Of a stretch of DNA of 64,000 bases, positions 59,777 to 64,000 are shown in pieces. The position numbers and the translations under genes were made by a program. The first letter of the stretch is position 1; each line of letters starts with the position of its first letter. Origin of the DNA: Rotaria socialis (taxonomy: Eukaryota; Rotifera; Eurotatoria; Philodinida; Philodinidae); NCBI GenBank assembly GCA_905331475.1, contig CAJNYU010000002.1, positions 1 to 64,000 of the forward strand. Reading direction: 5' to 3'. The notes below the pieces were generated by a model. That model worked only from the letters and a program-made list of their open reading frames with translations. It was not told the origin of the DNA and searched no databases.

Positions 59777-62700
59777 CGATGAAGTAATATACCTAGAACA
59801 AAAACAACTGCATTCTTTTATATAGTCATTATTCTTTTTCTCTATTGAAACATCTATTTGACATTAATTTGTCTAGATCATACGTGCATCACTCTCCTCT
59901 GCTCTCTTCATATGTTTCCGGTGCAATTATATTTTGTTGAATTATGTTAGATATATTCATGAACCAAAATGTTGATCCACCGACATTGTTTACTACAACA
60001 ACAAAAGAATCATAATTACTTTGCGTTTAAATCTTTTGTTAAAATATATGAATCGAGATAGAAACAGATATATTTCTAAGCAATAATAATCGAATCTATC
60101 TATATAATTATTGGAAATATACAAATAATTTATAAGTAGTCAATTTTGAATTTGATTGATAGAAGAAACAAGAAAATGCAATTGAAGATATGAAGGGAAT
60201 TGGCCAGAGTAAATTTCAGTATAAAAATATAAATATCTACAATACAATGGATAATGTCAATCTTATGTTCAATAGAAACTAAAAATCATGTGACAAATAC
60301 TCATGCGCAAAATACATCCATAGAACAGCTAATGAAAAAGATGACTTAGCATTGTTTGTATGACAGGGTTTGTAAGAAGATTATTTAACAGGTCCTTAAT
60401 AAAAATATAAATGCCAAAGATAAATTCTTTTATTGCATGCCTATTATTGTTTCTCATTTTAATCTGACATTCCATTTCACAAAGTATCTTTTTTTGCAAG
60501 CAGACGGTCATTGTTTTATTCACTCTTTAGATTCTTTCAGAAAAATTACTTCATAAAGATGCCATCTTTGTCATCGTAGGGTTTACACGACAAAACTTCG
60601 TCTAAATTGTTTTAGCATGACGTCTGGAAGATCGATGGGTGTGGGTCGCGTCGAGTTCATCTGATATAGGTTTAAATGTTAGAATGATTATCGAAATATA
60701 ATTCACTAGAGTAACATTTCGAAAGTTGTGTATTTTCAGGTAGATCTAGGAAATATAAAAACTAATTATTTTCATTCCCAAAAACAAATTGCATGAAGAT
60801 GTTTAATAAAAGATTTTGCCAGTTTCAGCTTTTGTGATCGGAGTAGCAGACTTGCATGTGTTCGAAAAATGTACATGAAACTACTCCAATGGAAGGCACA
60901 CTTTGATTTTGGAAATTCTTGCCTGTCTGAGCATTGCAAGAAAGGCAAAGAACGCTTTAGAAAAAACTAAGAAGGCAACATCGTTTTAGATATAAACTTT
61001 TCATGAGTAATTCAAGAATTCACGGCTTTCTAGTAAATATCAATGTTACTAAACATAAAAAGTTCTTGCAATTAAATAAATATTTTGTGAAATGAATATC
61101 AGTATCTTGACATGATAATTTTCAGTTCGGTCTTTGATTGTTGGAGAAAAGTAGTTTTGAACATGTTTAACAATGTTCTTCGTCGCTCTACTTTTCTTAA
61201 TTCTGTGATACAAAAATACGTCTATTGTTGCAAAGTCACTCAAGTCATTATATACTTTACTTTTATTTTTATGTGCACTAATGCAGCTTCTATTATTTAA
61301 CAAATCATTAACAATTATGATAGCCTTGAGTTGAATATTTTTGCACACTTCCTTTATATCTTTCTTTGAAACAAAGAGAGTCAGATATAGAAGTTTCATC
61401 TATTTTTTAAGTACCGCATCTTTATGAGGTAGAAGTCTTATTCGAGCAAAACAATCCCATGTGATATCTTGCGTTTTCTCTCTTGATTCAGAATACGTAA
61501 GATGAAAATTATTGTATATAAGAGAATATGTTCTCGTTAACATTTGAAATGATTAGGAAAAACTTGAGATTTTTTTTGTGTTTTATAAGTTCACAAGAAA
61601 TCAAATAAATATTTAAGAAAATACATTTTAAGTTTCCTGACTAATTCTAATAACGACGAAACGCCGCTGCACATACATATATGTTCGGTTCTATTATTGG
61701 GATCATTGATGAAAGAAATTCATTTTCGTTTCAACCAATGCTATCTCCAATGTTGATATGCTAAAGTCAGAAAGTATATTAATTTGTGTGCCATAAATTA
61801 AAATATAATCCTATGAGATTATCCATAAGTACAAACCTAGATTTGGGCTTCATGATTAATATGTTTATATTCAAATCTAAAGTGTTCATTTTTCAGGAAA
61901 TTTTATCTTTGTTAAACAGCAGTCTTGAAACTTATGCGTATTAATGTTTTTCTCAAAACTCAGTCGTAGATCATTAGAAAAAAATATAGTGTAAAATTGA
62001 AAAAGATTCGCTAAAATATTAATCCGTGAAAAAACATTTGGAAGAAATCCACTAAGTTTAATATCATAAAATTTCAATGAATTGCCTCCCACGGTAGTTA
62101 ATTCGTTCAGCTCATCTGTATGTTAACAAGAACTAGTGTTTGAACTCTAATAGAATGATTGTATGTACTATATCCAATCTTTAATTATAATTCATTTTAA
62201 TCATCACAATCATTTTTGACAGTCAAGATAAATGAAAGTTTTCGTTTTATTTCAGTACGTGTTGAAGAAATGAATCGACTCTTTCAGGGCTCTAGAAATC
62301 AAAAAAACATTCATACGGGACAAAATTATGCGAACAAAAATTTCATAAAGATAAAGCACAATGTTCCATTTGATTTGACATCTAAAAACGACAGCGATCC
62401 TTCTTTTCTGTAACAGTTTTAGAATAATTAAGAAATAAAATATAGACAGTGTCAATCTCATAGTGATAATTCAATAAAAATTATTTTATCCTAACGAATT
62501 TTGTACAAAATAAATAGAGAATCATATATTTGATTTGAGTTTATTTGCGAAGAATAGACTATTTAGTGATCTTATAGTTGTATTAAAAGAGTAATCTTAT
62601 ATAGCACTACAAAACAATTGAATACTATTACTTGTTAGATAATCTTGACAAAAACATAATGAATATAAGTAGATCGGGCTCTATTTATTACCACTTGTTT

Positions 62701-64000
62701 ATTATAGAGATGAGCTATAAGTTTCTGCAAAAGAAATTAATTGCAGAAGATAAAACCTGTAAATTTTTGTCATATAACAATCAGTGACAAGGACCGTGCG
62801 GATGTTATTTGCTTGGATAATTATTCATGTACTCAAATGACACACTTATTCAAATTAATCCTTATAAAATCAGCAGACGACATTTGATAGGTCTCAACTT
62901 TAAACTAGTCCAACGACTTCCTATATACACTAATTGATCTATTTGATAAGACACTCAAGAGCGTGCAAATGTCGTTGATCTTTAAAAGTAACTTTCTTAT
63001 TTGTTGACAAAGTAAAATATCTTCTTTAGACGTCAATCGGCTTTGTTAATTGATTCATCTAACATGAAAATAATGTATAAGTATCCTTAACTAGCTATTA
63101 CTATTACTGTCTTGTTTTCCGTATCCCTATCAAAAGTATGACTAATACTGAAAGAAAAGAAAATCTAGTGTGTGTGTGTGTGAAGTACACGAAGACATGG
63201 ATTTTTTATCTACTTTATAATTACATCAGTCTCGACAAAAGCAGACTAAGATTATTATCCATTTGTGTTGAAACTTCCAGTTTTTTTAATACGTAGAAAC
63301 TAGCATGTACGTATACTTCAAGTTTATTTTATAAGAAAATGTATGTGAAAGTCCGGCAGCGACTAACTGACTTGATTTTGATTATTCAATTGTATTCAAA
63401 CGAAACGCAATAGCTAAAAAAATTTCTATAAATTGATCCTACGAATAGTCTCAACATTTAAATATTCAATAGATCTGTAAAAATTCCATTCAGGAATCTG
63501 TAACTGAACTGCAAAATTATGCTCATATAGAACTAGTTCGATCTTACTCATTGAGTTAAGCTAGATGCTGAAAAACTCATATATTGTATTTTGTAAATAT
63601 CTACAAGCGTGCACTTCGTAACAATTGCTTTACAAGTTATCAAGAACCACGATCAATAATAAATTTAATCACATCTAACATCAATAATGCCATATCACTT
63701 TTGGTTTTTTATGATTTACATTCAATTTATGCTAATATACTTGACGTAAAATAATATATATATATATATACAAGTACTACTTAAAATTAAGGCAAACTTG
63801 AAAATGATACTTCTTGAAGACATAACAATATCGTTATTAAACAAAGCACTGTATAGAAAAAAAGTCAACTAGATTTTATTATTATACATTGCTAATCGAT
63901 GATGATAATTTAATCAATGCAGAAAATTTTAAATCAACATGTGACCTTAACTGTAATACCCAGATAATCAGAAGGATCTTCTATGTTTTTCTAAATATAT
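59777..64000. other. Gene-free right end
   Basis: No gene, RNA or transposon could be supported in 4.2 kb. Short simple repeats occur: (GT)n at about 63168-63182 and (TA)n at about 63752-63770. A minus-strand frame at 62092-61886 looks marginally protein-like but has no partner exons. Confidence 0.5.

Noticed and set aside
61886..62092. 68-codon minus-strand frame
   Set aside because: Marginal composition, no start context, no neighbouring exons.

Overview
The window reads as nuclear DNA of a small invertebrate, most likely a bdelloid rotifer (a Rotaria- or Adineta-like genome). The evidence is indirect: about 30% G+C, spliceosomal introns mostly 50-80 nt long with GT..AG ends, animal-specific genes (CPEB, DYNLL, a cadherin, a class A GPCR, a peptide-hormone-like precursor), and lineage-typical oddities such as pentapeptide-repeat and TIR proteins. 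Species is an inference; no marker gene fixes it. There are two assembly gaps: one N at 19126 and 100 N at 48199-48298.

Layout. 1-4.7 kb is gene-poor, with a decayed coding fragment and a possible repeat. 4.7-16.1 kb is the gene-dense core: an ARM-like/TIR protein (+), a VWA-domain protein (-), an 11-exon CPEB translational regulator (-), a ZC2HC1-type zinc-finger protein (+), and DPAGT1 (-) directly downstream of NDUFB10 (-). 16.4-19.1 kb is an almost perfect 2.7-kb palindrome; a third, partial copy of its arm lies at 21.1-21.5 kb, between two divergent paralogous membrane-protein genes. 24.9-25.3 kb holds a predicted secreted neuropeptide-type precursor. 28.0-32.5 kb has a Cys-rich secreted protein with a Thr-rich tail built from tiny exons, then two tandem paralogous small membrane proteins of a family I do not recognise. 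37.4-40.4 kb is a cadherin. 40.8-41.7 kb is a pseudogene whose only internal stops are four TGA codons. 42.8-45.1 kb is a membrane-anchored pentapeptide-repeat protein.

The right third (46-58.3 kb) is rich in mobile elements: a transposon-like insertion splitting an unidentified gene, two non-autonomous hAT-type elements each with a perfect 8-bp target duplication, a CGTA-rich fold-back element, and a 1.2-kb element with about 540-bp inverted arms. Between them sits an intact dynein light chain LC8 gene, and after them an intronless GPCR. The last 4 kb shows nothing convincing.

The genes do not form one pathway. The only arrangement that suggests co-expression is NDUFB10-DPAGT1: same strand, 166 nt apart, with a splice acceptor just before the downstream start, as expected of an operon resolved by spliced-leader trans-splicing. 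Exon structures were read by eye from splice signals, reading phase and protein conservation.
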